From the NCBI RefSeq assembly GCF_009711185.1, contig NZ_WMIF01000005.1, positions 1 through 64,000 of the forward strand: a stretch of 64,000 bases of DNA. The letters are read 5' to 3'. Below are positions 53,410 to 62,525 of the stretch, one piece after another (position 1 is the first letter of the stretch; every line of letters begins with the position of its first letter). The position numbers were made by a program, and so were the translations under genes. This DNA is from Paracoccus limosus. Its GTDB lineage: Bacteria; Pseudomonadota; Alphaproteobacteria; Rhodobacterales; Rhodobacteraceae. The notes below the pieces were generated by a model, which was not told where the DNA came from, did no database searches, and worked only from the letters and a program-made list of their open reading frames with translations.

Positions 53410-54753
53410 GTGCGGCGCGGCTCGATCCGCTGGCGGATGATGCTGGCCGGCGGCCTCGCGATCCTGACGGCGCTGGCGCTGGCGGCGGCCGGGCTGGCGC
53501 TGCTTTTCGATCGCCATGTCCAGCGTCTGGCGCGCGAGGATCTGCAAAACCGCGCCCGCGCCATCGCCGGTCTGGTCGAGCCGGGCCGTGCGCCCAGCCT
53601 GCGCGAGGTGCCGCTGGATCCGGCCTATGAGCAGGTGTTTTCCGGGCATTACTGGCAATTGCGGCTGGGCGACCGGCTGCTGCATTCGCGCTCGCTCTGG
53701 GACTATTCGCTGCCGATGTCGGACGGGCCGCCGGCACCGGGGACGACGCGCAGCCTGACCCTGCCCGGCCCGCAGGGCGAACCGCTGCTGGTCTTTGAAC
53801 AGGGCCTGCTGGTCGGGCGCGGCGCCGAGGCCGTGCCGCTGCAAATTCTGGTCGCCCGCGACCGGCGCGAGCTGGACGCCGCGCGGGCCGAGTTTCTGGG
53901 CGATCTGCTGCCCTATCTGTCGTTGCTGGGCGCGCTGCTGCTGGCGGCCTCTTATGTGCAGGTGACGGTCGGGCTGCGGCCGCTGGCGCAGGTCGGCGCG
54001 CGCGTGGCGCAGCTGGGCTCGGGGGCGCGGCCGCGCATTGGCACCGACATGCCGGCCGAGGTGATCCCGCTGGCGCGCGAAATCGACACGCTGCTGGATG
54101 CCCGCGACGACGAATTGGCCCGCGCCCGCCACCGCGCCGCCGATCTGGCGCATGGCTTCAAGACGCCCTTGCAGGCGCTGATGGGCGATGCCCGGTTGCT
54201 GCGCGAGAGCGGTCAGGCCGATGTCGCCGGCAGCATCGAAACCATCGCCCTTGCCATGCGCCGCCATGTCGACCGCGAACTGGCCCGCGCCCGGCTGCAG
54301 ACCGAAACCGGCAACAGCAGCGCCGATCCCGGCCCGATCATCCTCAAGCTGGTCGAGGTGCTCAAGCGCACCCCCTTGGGTGCCATGATCGACTGGCAGA
54401 TCGACTGCCCGCCCGGATTGCGCGCCAGTGTCGATCCCGACGATCTGACCGAGGCGCTGGGGGCGCTGATGGAAAACGCCATGCGCCACGCCCGGGAACG
54501 GGTCGGCGTCTCGGCCCGGCCGACCGGGCGTCGGGTGCTGATCACGCTGCGCGACGATGGCCCCGGCGTGCCCGAGGCCGGTCTGGACCAGCTGACCCGG
54601 CGCGGTCTCAGCCTTGACCCGCAGGGGGACGGCCAAGGCATCGGGCTGGCGGTGGCGGCGGGCGTCATCGACGCCGCCCATGGCCGCATGACGATGCGCA
54701 ATGCCCATCCGGGGCTGGAGGTTCAGTTGGAATTCCCCGCCGCCGGGCCCTGA
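53410..54753 (+). CDS. Sensor histidine kinase (PhoQ/QseC-like)
   Basis: A 447-residue membrane kinase starting at a GTG (53410). TM1 is at about 10-33, followed by a periplasmic sensor of about 130 residues, TM2 at about 160-182, and a HAMP region. The H-box is ADLAHGFKTPLQAL, with the phospho-histidine near 248. The ATPase domain has the N-box MENAMRHA, DDGPGV and GQGIGLAVA. The H-box spelling (HxxKTPL) is that of the PhoQ branch. It pairs with the response regulator just upstream; the signal is unknown. Confidence 0.94.
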   Translation: MRRGSIRWRMMLAGGLAILTALALAAAGLALLFDRHVQRLAREDLQNRARAIAGLVEPGRAPSLREVPLDPAYEQVFSGHYWQLRLGDRLLHSRSLWDYSLPMSDGPPAPGTTRSLTLPGPQGEPLLVFEQGLLVGRGAEAVPLQILVARDRRELDAARAEFLGDLLPYLSLLGALLLAASYVQVTVGLRPLAQVGARVAQLGSGARPRIGTDMPAEVIPLAREIDTLLDARDDELARARHRAADLAHGFKTPLQALMGDARLLRESGQADVAGSIETIALAMRRHVDRELARARLQTETGNSSADPGPIILKLVEVLKRTPLGAMIDWQIDCPPGLRASVDPDDLTEALGALMENAMRHARERVGVSARPTGRRVLITLRDDGPGVPEAGLDQLTRRGLSLDPQGDGQGIGLAVAAGVIDAAHGRMTMRNAHPGLEVQLEFPAAGP

Positions 54754-55631
54754 TCCGCGGTCACGATTTCCAGCAGCGCCGCCATGGCGCGGGTGCGGTG
54801 GCGGCGCGGATCGCTCAGCACCGAAAACGTGCGCTGCGCCCCGGGCAGGGCGCGGGTGCGCACCCAACCGGCCTGCGCCGCGCTGGCGATGGTGCGATGC
54901 GACAGCGCCGCCAGATAACGGCCATGCGTCACCGCGCTCAGCACCGCCTCGTTCGAGGGCAGCGCGATCGCCACCTGCAGATCGGCCAGCGACAGGCCCT
55001 GCGTGACCAGCCAGCCCTCGAATTCGGCGCGGGTGCCCGATCCCGGCTCGCGCAGCACCCAGCGCTCGGCCATCAGATCCTCATGCGAGATGCTGTCCTT
55101 ATGCGCCAGCGGGTGGTCGACGCTGGCGACCAGAACCAGCCAGTCGCGCGCCACGCTTTGGCGCAGCAGGTCGCCCTGACTGACCTCGCCCTCGACAAAG
55201 CCCAGATCGGCGGCGCCCAGAGCCACCGCCTCGGCCACGCCGGCGGTATTGCCGGTGGCAAGGCTCAGCTCGATGCCCGGATGGCGCTCGTGCAGCGTCA
55301 TCAGGCGCTGGGGCAGCCAATGGCTGGCGACGGTCTGGCTGGCATGGACGCGTAGCCGCCCGCGCGGCTCGCGCGCCAGATCCAGCAGCAGCGCCTCGGC
55401 GGTTTCGGCCTGATCCAGCACCTTGCGCGCCTCGGCCATGAAAGTGCGGCCGTCGTCGGTCAAAAGGATGCGCCGGCCCAGACGGTCGAACAGCCGCACG
55501 CCGTGCCGCGCCTCCAGCCCCGAGATCGCGGCGCTGACCGCCGATTGCGTCAGATGCAGCGCCTCGGCGGCGCGGGTCATGTGCTCGCGTTCGGCCACGG
55601 CCAGAAAGATGCGCAATTGTTCCAGCGTCAT
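54723..55631 (-). CDS. LysR-family regulator (probably of the divergent exporter)
   Basis: A 302-residue LysR regulator. The N-terminal helix-turn-helix (2-60) has LRIFLAVAEREHMTRAAEALHLTQSAVSAAI, and the substrate-binding domain includes HASQTVASHWLPQRL and VLREPGSGTRAEFE. The latter is the pattern of the YeiE/CbbR/CysB-like group often found beside YeiH genes. It overlaps the 3' end of the convergent kinase gene by 31 bases. A T-N11-A palindrome lies in the gap to the divergent yeiH-type gene. Confidence 0.92.
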   Translation of the reverse strand: MTLEQLRIFLAVAEREHMTRAAEALHLTQSAVSAAISGLEARHGVRLFDRLGRRILLTDDGRTFMAEARKVLDQAETAEALLLDLAREPRGRLRVHASQTVASHWLPQRLMTLHERHPGIELSLATGNTAGVAEAVALGAADLGFVEGEVSQGDLLRQSVARDWLVLVASVDHPLAHKDSISHEDLMAERWVLREPGSGTRAEFEGWLVTQGLSLADLQVAIALPSNEAVLSAVTHGRYLAALSHRTIASAAQAGWVRTRALPGAQRTFSVLSDPRRHRTRAMAALLEIVTADQGPAAGNSN

Positions 55632-55651
55632 TGATCACCAAAAGCGAACGA

Positions 55652-55664
55652 TATGATCGTCATA
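55652..55664. promoter_or_regulatory. LysR-type T-N11-A box
   Basis: TATGATCGTCATA has 5-base arms (TATGA/TCATA) around TCG and fits the T-N11-A form recognised by LysR regulators. It lies 20 bases upstream of the LysR gene and 61 bases before the divergent exporter start, the usual place for a shared operator. Confidence 0.55.
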
Positions 55665-55724
55665 ATGCGTTGGATCGATCAAGACGCAAGCGCCATCCTG
55701 TGCCCGACAGACAGGAGAGACGCC

Positions 55725-56741
55725 GTGACCAGCCTGCAATCCCCCGCCCTTGCCGCCGCGCCCAGCCCCGGCTGGCTGGGCCGCCACCTGCCGGGTCTGG
55801 GGCTGACCTTTGGCATTGCCGCGCTGGCCATGGCGGCGCAGCGCCTGTCAGGCATCGCGGGGCTCAGCCCGCTGGCACTGGCCATGGTGCTGGGCATCGC
55901 TTGGCGCAATGTGATCGGCCTGCCCGCAGCGGCCCGCGCCGGCATCGGCTTTTCACTGCGCCGCATCCTGCGGCTGGCCATCGTGCTTTTGGGGTTCCAG
56001 CTGACGCTGGCGCAGCTGCGCACGGTGGGCCTGCCGGGGGTGGCGGTGATCGCGCTGACGCTTGCGGCCACCTTCGTCTTTACCACCTGGACCGGACGCG
56101 CCTTGGGCGTGGCGCCGCGCCTGACGCAACTGATCGCCGCCGGCACCTCGGTCTGCGGCGCCTCGGCGGTGATCGCGACCAATACCGTGACGCGCGGCAG
56201 CGATGAGGACGTGGCCTATGCCATTGCCATCGTGACGGTTTTCGGCTCGCTTTCCATGCTTGCCATGCCGGGGATCGGCAGCCTGCTGGCACTGGATGCC
56301 GCGCATTACGGCATCTGGGTCGGCGCAACGGTGCATGAGGTGGCGCAGGTCGTGGGCGCGGGATTCCAGCATGGCGCCGAGGCCGGACAGGCGGCAGCGG
56401 TCGCCAAGCTCAGCCGCGTGATCCTGCTGGCGCCGCTGATCCTGTGCCTTGGCGCGCTGGCCCGCCGGCGGGGCGGCGCCGGGGGCCGGGCGCCGACCCC
56501 GTGGTTCGTGCTGGGTTTCGTCGCCGTGGTGCTGGTCAACAGCATCGCCCCCCTGCCCGCCGCCTTGCAGAATGCGGTGGTGCTGGTGACGGGATTCCTG
56601 CTGACCGTGGCGCTGGCGGCGATGGGGCTTGAAACCGATATCCGCAAGCTGCGCGCCCAAGGCATGCGGCCGCTGGCACTGGGGGCGCTGGCATGGGTCT
56701 TTATCTCGGGGCTGGGTCTGGCGCTGGTCGAACTGATCTGA
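55725..56741 (+). CDS. YeiH-family putative sulfate/anion exporter
   Basis: A 338-residue membrane protein with about ten helices. Conserved family stretches include AAGTSVCGASAVIATNTV, GSLLALDAAHYGIWVGATVHEVAQVVGAG and ALAAMGLETDIRKLRA, characteristic of the UPF0324/YeiH family. Members have been linked to sulfate or sulfonate-derived anion export and to cystine stress. I chose the GTG at 55725, which has AGGAGA in front; the frame extends to 55653 without a ribosome binding site. It is divergent from a LysR gene. Confidence 0.9.
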   Translation: MTSLQSPALAAAPSPGWLGRHLPGLGLTFGIAALAMAAQRLSGIAGLSPLALAMVLGIAWRNVIGLPAAARAGIGFSLRRILRLAIVLLGFQLTLAQLRTVGLPGVAVIALTLAATFVFTTWTGRALGVAPRLTQLIAAGTSVCGASAVIATNTVTRGSDEDVAYAIAIVTVFGSLSMLAMPGIGSLLALDAAHYGIWVGATVHEVAQVVGAGFQHGAEAGQAAAVAKLSRVILLAPLILCLGALARRRGGAGGRAPTPWFVLGFVAVVLVNSIAPLPAALQNAVVLVTGFLLTVALAAMGLETDIRKLRAQGMRPLALGALAWVFISGLGLALVELI

Positions 56742-56802
56742 CGTTGAGCCGCGCGGCAGGGCACCCCATATCGGGACGAGCCCTGACGCGAGGATCCGCC
56801 CC

Positions 56803-57645
56803 ATGCCGACCCGCCCGACGCCGCCACAGCCCGCCGATCCCCGGCCCCGCACCCGGCGCGAGGCCGAGGTGCGCCGCTTTGTGCGCGCCCGCTATGGCCT
56901 TGCCGGCACGCTGCGGCTGCACCGTGCGGCGCTTGGCTGGGATCTGTTGCGCGCGCCACTGAACGTCAGCCTGTCGCCGGTTTTCCTGCTGGTGCGGCTG
57001 CTGGCCGCCGTGCTGGGCGGGCTGGGGCTGAAGCGCGGTGCGGGCTGGCTGGCGGGGCGGCAGATCTTTCTGACCTCGGATGTGGCGCGGCAATTGCAGG
57101 CCGATCTGACCGGGTTCCTTGAGCATCTGCAGGCGCAGGGGCTGGGCCCGCAGGCCGCGCCCGAGACGGTGCGCGCCACCATTGCCGCCCAGACCGAGAC
57201 CCGCAATGCCGTGGCCGAGATCACCACCTCGCTGATCGTGCTGCTGTCAGGATTTTTGCTGTTTCACCGCGCCACGCCGGGGGTGATGTCGCTGGCCGGC
57301 CCCGTGGCCGAGATGCGCGCGCAGGCGCAGGCGGTGCAGGATTTCGCCCTTGGCTCATGGGCCGGCGGTCTCTGGTATGGGATGTTTCCGGCCAGCCTGT
57401 CACCTTGGGAGGTGCTGCTGACCGGGGTGGTGCTGGCGGTGCTGGCCTCGGTGGTGACCACCTTTGCCGGGCTGATCGCCGATCCGGTCCAGCTGTGGAC
57501 CGGCACCCATGCCCGCCGCCTGATGCGGATGCTGGAGCGGCTGGACCGCCAGCAAGGCCCGGCGGGGCTGGAGCGCGAGCATGTGCTGGCGCGGCTGGGC
57601 GATCTGGGCGATGTCGCCTCGTCGCTGTGGCGGGCGCTGCGCTAG
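56803..57645 (+). CDS. Membrane protein of unknown function
   Basis: A 280-residue protein. The first 50 residues are arginine-rich and proline-rich. Hydrophobic segments are at about 53-75 (APLNVSLSPVFLLVRLLAAVLGGL), 143-160 (LIVLLSGFLLFHRAT) and 202-225 (VLLTGVVLAVLASVVTTFAGLI). The C-terminal 40 residues are charged and helical. I do not recognise a family with confidence. It is convergent with pcaB over a 10-base gap and follows the exporter gene by 61 bases, so it may be in that transcript. Confidence 0.7.
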   Translation: MPTRPTPPQPADPRPRTRREAEVRRFVRARYGLAGTLRLHRAALGWDLLRAPLNVSLSPVFLLVRLLAAVLGGLGLKRGAGWLAGRQIFLTSDVARQLQADLTGFLEHLQAQGLGPQAAPETVRATIAAQTETRNAVAEITTSLIVLLSGFLLFHRATPGVMSLAGPVAEMRAQAQAVQDFALGSWAGGLWYGMFPASLSPWEVLLTGVVLAVLASVVTTFAGLIADPVQLWTGTHARRLMRMLERLDRQQGPAGLEREHVLARLGDLGDVASSLWRALR

Positions 57646-57655
57646 GCCGGAGGCG

Positions 57656-58969
57656 CTAGGCGCGGGCCTGTACGGCAAAGGCGCGGGCCTCGGCCGGGGC
57701 GGTGCCAAGCCCACCTGCGGCGGACAGATCCAAATCCGGGAAATCGCGCGCGACGAGCTTTTGCAGCGGTTGATGTTCTGCCTGAGCTTCTTTGCACAAC
57801 CCTTTGATTTTCACCTGCGCTTCTGGACGAGGCATGTGGCGGGCCAAGGCGAATGTATAGGCCTCGGCATGGATCAGCCCGGTGCCGTCATCCAGCCCGC
57901 GCGCCATGGCCTGCGCATCCGGGCTGATGCGCCCGGCCAGATCCAGCGCCAGCGCAATCGCGCGCCCGGTCGAGATACACAGCTGCGGCACAGTCAGCCA
58001 TTCCACGAACCATGCCGCGCCATCGCGCTGCTGGCGGTGGATGCCGGCGTTCTGGATCGCCGCAGACAGCGCCACCGCTTGCCGCGCCAGCGCCACCAGC
58101 ACCGAGGGCCCCACCGGGTTCTGTTTCTGCGGCATCGTCGAGGAGCCGCCCGCGCCCTCGAGCCGGATTTCATTGATGCCGGATTGGGTCAGCAGGATCA
58201 GATCCTCGCCCATCTTGGCGAGGCTGATGGCAAGGCCGGCCATCCAAGCGGCAAAACCATCCATGCGGTCACGCTCGGCATGCCAGCTGTGGCCGGGATC
58301 GGCCAGTTCCAGCGCCTCGGCCAGCGCGGCGCGGACCTCGGGGCCCTCGGCGCCCATGGCCGACAGCGTGCCGGCGGCCCCGCCCAGCGAGACGGTGGCG
58401 ATCTGGGCGCGGATTTCGGCAAGGCGCGCGCGGTGGCGCATCAGCGGATGACCCCAGCCGGCGATCACGGCGCCAAAGCTGGTCGGCGTCGCGACCTGAC
58501 CATAGGTGCGCGCCGCCATCGGCAAATCGGCATATTGGTCCGCGAGTTTGCCCAGAGCGGCGATCAGCGCGGCCAGCCGTTCATCCCAGATTTCGGTGAC
58601 CCGGCGCAGGCGCAGCGCCAGCCCGGTTTCCATGATGTCCTGACTGGTCGCGCCCCAATGCAGAAATTGCGCATGATCAGGCGCGTTCATCGCCTTGCGG
58701 AAGGCCGCGACAAGCGCCGGGACCGGCACGCCATTGGTGGCGGTTTCCGCCCCCAGTGCCGCAGGGTCGATCTGCACCTCGCGCGCGGCGCGGTCGATAT
58801 AGGCGCCGGCGGTTTCCGGGATCAGACCCAGCCGACCCTGCACGCGGGCCAGCGCCCCCTCGACCAGCAGCATGGCGCGAACCTCGGCGCTGTCGGTAAA
58901 GAGCGCAGCCGTCTGTTCGTCGCCGAAGAGGTTGCGATAGATGGCGCTGTCGGCGGCGGATGCGGGCAT
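57656..58969 (-). CDS. pcaB: 3-carboxy-cis,cis-muconate cycloisomerase
   Basis: A 437-residue member of the fumarase/aspartase superfamily. The signature loop is GGSSTMPQKQNPVGP, with FLHWGATSQDIMETG upstream and EWLTVPQLCISTGRA later. It cycloisomerises 3-carboxymuconate to 4-carboxymuconolactone in protocatechuate breakdown. The ATG at 58969 follows AAGGA. It is the last gene of the run pcaD-C-H-G-BKACE-pcaB, separated from the BKACE gene by 88 bases that contain a hairpin and a repeated element. Confidence 0.95.
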   Translation of the reverse strand: MPASAADSAIYRNLFGDEQTAALFTDSAEVRAMLLVEGALARVQGRLGLIPETAGAYIDRAAREVQIDPAALGAETATNGVPVPALVAAFRKAMNAPDHAQFLHWGATSQDIMETGLALRLRRVTEIWDERLAALIAALGKLADQYADLPMAARTYGQVATPTSFGAVIAGWGHPLMRHRARLAEIRAQIATVSLGGAAGTLSAMGAEGPEVRAALAEALELADPGHSWHAERDRMDGFAAWMAGLAISLAKMGEDLILLTQSGINEIRLEGAGGSSTMPQKQNPVGPSVLVALARQAVALSAAIQNAGIHRQQRDGAAWFVEWLTVPQLCISTGRAIALALDLAGRISPDAQAMARGLDDGTGLIHAEAYTFALARHMPRPEAQVKIKGLCKEAQAEHQPLQKLVARDFPDLDLSAAGGLGTAPAEARAFAVQARA

Positions 58970-58996
58970 GGGCGGTCCTTGTGGTTGAGCGAAGGA

Positions 58997-59047
58997 CCGG
59001 GGGCTTTCCGCCCCCGGACCCCCGAGGATATTTGTCCACGAAAGAAG
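58997..59047 (+). repeat. GC hairpin plus copy 2 of a dispersed intergenic element
   Basis: CCGGGGGC (58997-59004) pairs with GCCCCCGG (59010-59017) around TTTCC. This is followed at 59026-59047 by the 22-base block that also occurs at 19038-19059 (20 of 22 identical). It lies between the BKACE and pcaB genes. Read on the minus strand the hairpin comes after the repeat block and could attenuate pcaB. Confidence 0.6.
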
Positions 59048-59057
59048 CGACGCGCCC

Positions 59058-59903
59058 TCAGGCGGCGCGCAGGCCGAGGATCTGGCGGGCTTGTTGCCAG
59101 CTCGCGACGGGGCGTTCGTATTTTTCGCAGAGGTCGGTCACGCGTTTGACCAGCGCCGCGTTCGAAGGCGCGAGCGTGTCGCGGTCGATGCGGACGTTGT
59201 CTTCGAGCCCGGTGCGGGCATGGCCGCCGGCGCTGACCGCCCAGTCGTTCAGCACGATCTGGTTCGGGCCGATGCCGGCCGCGCACCAAGGCGTGTTTTC
59301 GCCAAAGAGACGTTTGACCGTATAGATATAGTAGTCAAACACCTCGCGATCGACGGGCATCGCGTTTTTCACGCCCATGACGAATTGCACATAGGGCGTG
59401 TCCTTGATGCGGCCATCCTTGTGCATTTTCGCAGCCTGCAGAATGTGGCTGAGATCGAAGGCCTCGATTTCCGGTTTCACGCCGTATTTCAGCATTTCCG
59501 AGGCCAGCCAGTCGACCAGATCCGGCGGGTTCTCATAGACCCGCGTCGGGAAGTTGTTCGAGCCGACCGAAAGCGAGGCCATGTCGGGCGCCAGCGGCAG
59601 CATGCCGCCGCGCGTGGTGCCCGCGCCCGAGCGGCCGCCGGTCGAGAGCTGCACGATCATGCCGGGGCAATGCTGTTCAAGGCCTTCTTTCAGGCGGGCG
59701 AAACGCTCCGGGTCCGAGGTCGGTTTGCCCTCGTCATCGCGGACGTGGCAATGCGCGATGGTCGCGCCGGCCTCGAAGGCCTCATGGGTCGATTCGATCT
59801 GTTCGGCCACCGTGATCGGAACGGCAGGGTTGTTTTCCTTGGTCGGCAGCGAGCCGGTGATAGCCACGCAGATGATGCAGGGCTTGTCGGAAAGATCGCT
59901 CAT
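59058..59903 (-). CDS. BKACE/DUF849 beta-keto acid cleavage enzyme
   Basis: A 281-residue TIM-barrel protein of the 3-keto-5-aminohexanoate cleavage family. The zinc ligands are in AHCHVRDDEGKPTSD (HxH), and other family features are IVQLSTGGRSG and the late AGGHARTGLEDN. Members condense a beta-keto acid with acetyl-CoA to give acetoacetate and a new acyl-CoA. Placed between pcaG and pcaB, the likely substrate is beta-ketoadipate, giving succinyl-CoA and acetoacetate. This would replace the PcaIJ/PcaF steps, none of which are in the window. The ATG at 59903 follows GAGGA. Confidence 0.88.
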   Translation of the reverse strand: MSDLSDKPCIICVAITGSLPTKENNPAVPITVAEQIESTHEAFEAGATIAHCHVRDDEGKPTSDPERFARLKEGLEQHCPGMIVQLSTGGRSGAGTTRGGMLPLAPDMASLSVGSNNFPTRVYENPPDLVDWLASEMLKYGVKPEIEAFDLSHILQAAKMHKDGRIKDTPYVQFVMGVKNAMPVDREVFDYYIYTVKRLFGENTPWCAAGIGPNQIVLNDWAVSAGGHARTGLEDNVRIDRDTLAPSNAALVKRVTDLCEKYERPVASWQQARQILGLRAA

Positions 59904-59911
59904 CTGGGTCC

Positions 59912-60535
59912 TCACACGTCGAAGAAGACGGTTTCGTCTTCGCCCTGCAGGCGGATCTCGAAGCGGTAAACGGTCACGCCGTCGCGGACCGAACGCTTGC
60001 CGATCAGGGTGGCGCGGCGGCGCTCCCATTCGATCATGTTGATGACCGGATCCTTGGCATTCGCCTCGGCCTCGTCCTCGAAATACATGCGGGTGTTCAG
60101 GCCGATGTTGATGCCGCGCGCCACGATCCAGAAGTTCAGATGCGGCGCCATCATGCGGCCGTTGCGGCCCATGACCGGACCCGGCTTGACGGTGTCGAAC
60201 CCCCATTCGCCGGTTTCGAAATCGGTGATGACGCGGCCCCAGCCACGGAAGCCCTCTTCGACCGGACCGCCGCCTTCGGGATGGGCGTAATGGCCTTCGG
60301 AGTTCGCCTGCCAGACTTCCAGCAGCACGTCCTTGATCGGGCTGTCCATGCCGTCAATGACGATGCCTTCGACGCGGATCTTTTCGCCCTTGGCGTTCGG
60401 GCCGGTGATGTCGAAGCCCAGTTCCTGACGGTAGATGTCAAAGCCTGCCGCGCCCGGCGCAAGGCCGATATGGACATAGGGGCCAGCGGTCTGGGACGCG
60501 GTTTCGCGCAGGTATTGCGGGTCTTGGAAAGCCAT
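59912..60535 (-). CDS. pcaG: Protocatechuate 3,4-dioxygenase alpha subunit
   Basis: A 207-residue intradiol dioxygenase alpha chain with TAGPYVHIGLAP, EVWQANSEGHYAHPE and APHLNFWIVARGINIGLNTRMYF. As usual for alpha chains it lacks the complete iron-ligand set of the beta chain. With PcaH it opens the protocatechuate ring to 3-carboxy-cis,cis-muconate. It starts one base after pcaH ends. Confidence 0.96.
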   Translation of the reverse strand: MAFQDPQYLRETASQTAGPYVHIGLAPGAAGFDIYRQELGFDITGPNAKGEKIRVEGIVIDGMDSPIKDVLLEVWQANSEGHYAHPEGGGPVEEGFRGWGRVITDFETGEWGFDTVKPGPVMGRNGRMMAPHLNFWIVARGINIGLNTRMYFEDEAEANAKDPVINMIEWERRRATLIGKRSVRDGVTVYRFEIRLQGEDETVFFDV

Positions 60536-60536
60536 C

Positions 60537-61259
60537 TCAGTTCCCCTCCAGGCGGTTTTCGAACAGCGTCGAGCGGCGGCCGCGCAGCACGATGTCGAAC
60601 TTGTAGGCAATGGTATCAAGCGGGATCGTCGCGTTCAGGTCAAGCCGCGCGACCAGCCGGTCGATGGCATCCGCATCCGGGATGGCATGGACGATGGGGC
60701 AATGTTTCAGCAGCGGATCGCCCTCGAAATAAAGCTGGGTGATCAGGCGCTGCACGAAGCCGGTGCCAAAGACCGAGAAATGGATATGCGCCGGGCGCCA
60801 GTTGTTGACCCAGTTGCGCCACGGATAGGCGCCGGGCTTGATCGTGCGGAAGAAGTAATAACCGTTCTCGTCCGTCAGCGTGCGGCCGCAGCCGCCGAAG
60901 TTCGGGTCGATCGGCGCCAGATAGGTGTCTTTCTTGTGGCGATAGCGGCCGCCGGCATTGGCCTGCCAGATCTCGACCAGCGTATTAGGGACAGGGCGGG
61001 CGTTTTCGTCCAGCACCCGGCCATGCACGATGATGCGTTCGCCGATGGGGTCGCCGGCCTTGGCGTAGTTCTTGATCAGGTCGTTGTCGATGGCGTCGAT
61101 GTCGCTATGGCCAAAGGTCGGGCCGGTGATCTCGCTCATCGAATTCTGCAGGCTGATCAGCGAGAAACGGGGCGAACGCGCCACCGAGGTCTTGTAATTG
61201 GGGGTCAGCGCGGGGGGATGGATCTCCCGGTTGCGCTGGTAGAATTCTGCGGGTTTCAT
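60537..61259 (-). CDS. pcaH: Protocatechuate 3,4-dioxygenase beta subunit
   Basis: A 240-residue catalytic chain. The iron(III) ligands are visible as the tyrosine in [11 protein letters not shown], the tyrosine in [10 protein letters not shown] and the two histidines in [23 protein letters not shown] is the intradiol signature. Its ATG overlaps the pcaC stop (ATGA). Confidence 0.97.
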   Translation of the reverse strand: MKPAEFYQRNREIHPPALTPNYKTSVARSPRFSLISLQNSMSEITGPTFGHSDIDAIDNDLIKNYAKAGDPIGERIIVHGRVLDENARPVPNTLVEIWQANAGGRYRHKKDTYLAPIDPNFGGCGRTLTDENGYYFFRTIKPGAYPWRNWVNNWRPAHIHFSVFGTGFVQRLITQLYFEGDPLLKHCPIVHAIPDADAIDRLVARLDLNATIPLDTIAYKFDIVLRGRRSTLFENRLEGN

Positions 61260-61663
61260 TGGCTCTCCTCCTGAGTGGCTTCGGCTGCGGCGCGTTCCAT
61301 TTCGGCGTAGGTCTGCTTGGCGAGTTTCAGCGCGTGGTTGGCGCGCGGAACGCCGGCATAGATGGCGACATGCTGGAATGCCTCAAGCACGTCGCGCTTG
61401 CTGGCGCCGGTGCGGGCGGTGGCGCGGACATGCATCGGGATTTCCTCGAAATTCCCGGTGGCGGCCAGAAGCGCCAGCGTCAGCATCGAGCGCTCGCGCT
61501 TGCTGATGCCGTCGCTGGACCAGACCGTGCCCCAGGCCGACAGCGTGATCAGATCCTGAAAGGGCTGGTCGAATTCGGTCTTGGCGGCCTCGGCGCGGTC
61601 GACATGGGCATCGCCCAGCACGGCGCGGCGGGTGGCCATGCCCTGATCATGAAGGTCGGTCAT
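61256..61663 (-). CDS. pcaC: 4-carboxymuconolactone decarboxylase
   Basis: A 135-residue carboxymuconolactone-decarboxylase-family protein. It has [61 protein letters not shown], the full family core including the proton-relay EEIPMH region. It converts 4-carboxymuconolactone to beta-ketoadipate enol-lactone. The ATG at 61663 overlaps the pcaD stop (ATGA). Confidence 0.96.
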   Translation of the reverse strand: MTDLHDQGMATRRAVLGDAHVDRAEAAKTEFDQPFQDLITLSAWGTVWSSDGISKRERSMLTLALLAATGNFEEIPMHVRATARTGASKRDVLEAFQHVAIYAGVPRANHALKLAKQTYAEMERAAAEATQEESQ

Positions 61664-62439
61664 GCGGCATGTTCCTTGAGAAAGCTGCGAAGGATCGCGG
61701 CATAGGCCGCGGGCTGTTCGACGCAGGGCAGATGGCCCGCATCGGCGATGGTCTCGAAGCCGGCCCCGGCAATCAGATCGGCCGTGGCGCGCACCAGCTC
61801 GGGCGGGGACGAGCCGTCCTGATCGCCGGCAATGACCAGCACCGGCAGGTCCAGCCCGCGGGTGCCCTCGGTCAGATCGGTTGCGGCCAGCGCGTGACAG
61901 GCGTCGATATAGCCGCTGGCCAAGGTGCGCACGACCATGTTGCGCCACAGCGCCAGTTCGGGCCGGGCGCGGAAGGGCGCGGCAAACCAGCGCTCCATGA
62001 TCGTGTCGGCGATGCTGGCGATGCCGGCGCCCTCGATGGCGGCGATGCGCTGCGCCCAGCTTTCGGCGGTGCCCATCTTGACGGCGGTGTTCGACAGCAC
62101 GACCGCGCTCAGCAGATCGGGGCGGCGCGCGGCCAGCGCTTGCGCGATCATGCCGCCGATCGACAGGCCGACAAAGACCACCGGGCCCGTGCCCAGATGT
62201 TCGATCAGCGCGGCGGCATCATCGGCCAGATCGGCGACCTGATAATCGCCGGCCCGGTCCGACAGGCCATGGCCACGCTTGTCAAAGCGGATAGCGCAGA
62301 TCTCGGGCATTTCCGCCAGCAGCGGATCCCACAGCCGCAGGTCGGTGCCCAGCGAATTGGCGAAAACGACCGTCGGCGCCTTGGCCGGTCCATCGACGCG
62401 GTAATGCATCGCGCCCCAGGGGCGGTTCAGAACTTGCAT
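61660..62439 (-). CDS. pcaD: 3-oxoadipate enol-lactonase
   Basis: A 259-residue alpha/beta hydrolase. The nucleophile serine is in FVGLSIGGMIAQ, the acid is in VIAGDQDGSSP and the histidine is in DAGHLPCVEQP. FDKRGHGLSD is also typical. It hydrolyses the enol-lactone to beta-ketoadipate. The ATG at 62439 follows GGGAGATC. It is the first gene of the pca operon, divergent from the pcaQ-type regulator. Confidence 0.95.
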   Translation of the reverse strand: MQVLNRPWGAMHYRVDGPAKAPTVVFANSLGTDLRLWDPLLAEMPEICAIRFDKRGHGLSDRAGDYQVADLADDAAALIEHLGTGPVVFVGLSIGGMIAQALAARRPDLLSAVVLSNTAVKMGTAESWAQRIAAIEGAGIASIADTIMERWFAAPFRARPELALWRNMVVRTLASGYIDACHALAATDLTEGTRGLDLPVLVIAGDQDGSSPPELVRATADLIAGAGFETIADAGHLPCVEQPAAYAAILRSFLKEHAA

Positions 62440-62461
62440 GGTGATCTCCCTCGACACATAA

Positions 62462-62525
62462 TTTGCCACAGCACTATTGGCTTGGATAATGCAAAATTCG
62501 CCATGATGGATAACCAATCTGCTAT
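62462..62525. promoter_or_regulatory. Candidate PcaQ binding region
   Basis: The gap between pcaD and the divergent LysR gene contains GCCA-N9-TGGC (62465-62481). At 62510-62525 it has ATAACC-N4-TGCTAT, a partial match to the ATAACC-N4-GGTTAT kind of PcaQ site that I recall from rhizobia. The latter overlaps the regulator's start region, so one of the two may be the true site. Confidence 0.35.
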
